Shown here: in pieces, positions 63,397-64,000 of the stretch
How positions within the stretch are numbered: the stretch's first letter is position 1
Layout: each line of letters opens with the position of its first letter
Source: Silurus meridionalis
Lineage: Eukaryota > Chordata > Actinopteri > Siluriformes > Siluridae
Direction: 5' to 3'
DNA length: 64,000 nucleotides
NCBI RefSeq assembly: GCF_014805685.1
Contig: NC_060890.1
Coordinates: 15,629,500 to 15,693,499, forward strand
Notes under the pieces: model-generated
The model's database searches: none
What the model was told of the DNA's origin: nothing
Seen by the model: only the letters and a program-made list of their open reading frames with translations
Made by a program: the position numbers and the translations under genes

Positions 63397-64000
63397 AAGA
63401 CAAGGACTTCTGATGTTATCAATTCCAGAGAAAATATGATGTTTTCTTGTTTTTTAGTTTTTGTTTATGGATTCTCGGTTCAGTTAATTGGGAAAAATGA
63501 CCTTTACCTTTGGATGTTTAAAAGAGTACAACAAACACTGAATATAACTTTACTTAACATACTCTTCTAATATATACTCTATATTAGTTACATTAGCTTC
63601 ATTTGCAAGCATTAAAATATGAATGTTTTTAGTCCATAGAAAGTGTTATATCTTGCTACACAATGCTAATAATACCATGTATGCAGGGTGATAATTTATT
63701 ATGTATTAGACAATTGATTATGTATTAAATGAGTTTAGTACAAAATGGTTCATGAATGTTCGTTTGTCATTACATTCTTTAGTTTTATTAAAGCTGATTC
63801 TAAAACTACAGCATACAATGACGTTCTGGACAATGATTTGTGGCAGCAGTTTTGGGAAGGGTCTTGAATTTTATAATGGGAAGGTGTCCATGCAGTGTAT
63901 ATCATGTTATATTGGTTTACAATGTGCATTAATAAACATTAATAAACAAAATGCTGTTTGCAATTAACTCAATATTACTGTCAACATTTCAGTTAAATTC

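Larger units (their letters stand above)
57836..64000. other. gene desert segment to window end
   Basis: No supported gene. It contains TA/CA, CA, GT and CA arrays. Two balanced blocks at about 58060-58480 and 58890-59110 may be regulatory, and two CACGTG E-boxes lie near 63.3 kb. The rest is AT-rich. Confidence 0.5.

Overview
The window reads as a teleost fish nuclear genome. Genes are split by GT-AG introns, dinucleotide microsatellites (CA/GT, TA, CT) are very dense, and the dispersed repeats are fish types: DD34E Tc1 elements, tRNA-derived SINEs and an RTE-type LINE. The repeat set suggests an otophysan such as a catfish. That is inference and no species is assigned. Only two cellular genes can be supported, both on the + strand and both in the first 15 kb. 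Layout: (1) 1-8.1 kb is the 3' half of wac (WW-domain adaptor with coiled coil): seven coding exons from 739 to 6650, then a long 3' UTR. The WW-domain exons lie left of the window. (2) 8.1-11.7 kb is the wac-bambi spacer. It holds SINE tails, a large GT/TA microsatellite, a copy of a high-copy fish repeat, and a non-repetitive block that may be regulatory. (3) 11.6-15.0 kb is a complete three-exon bambi gene (260 codons, a BMP/activin pseudoreceptor) with a CCAAT/GC-rich promoter and a polyadenylation signal. (4) 15-64 kb is a gene desert. No open reading frame there is supported as a cellular gene. Most of its recognisable content is mobile elements: tRNA-SINEs, a 187-bp Tc1-type miniature element (26.5 kb), a foldback hairpin (35.5 kb), a 5'-truncated RTE LINE (40.9-42.1 kb), an old Tc1 element carrying a tRNA-Glu SINE with an 11-bp target duplication (46.5-47.2 kb), a high-copy fish repeat (48.0-48.8 kb), a nearly full-length DD34E Tc1 element with 29-bp perfect terminal repeats and inner repeats (54.6-56.1 kb), and a composite SINE (57.6-57.8 kb). 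More than twenty long microsatellites lie between them. wac next to bambi is, to my knowledge, the same order as in other vertebrates. A developmental signalling gene beside a repeat-rich desert fits a landscape of distal enhancers, but that is inference; several non-repetitive blocks are flagged as candidates. No clearly new system was found. The most informative observations are the SINE-in-Tc1 nesting with a tail shared between LINE and SINE, the IR/DR organisation and internal deletion of the Tc1 element, the palindromic hairpin, and a wac splice donor that sits on the first unit of a GT microsatellite.
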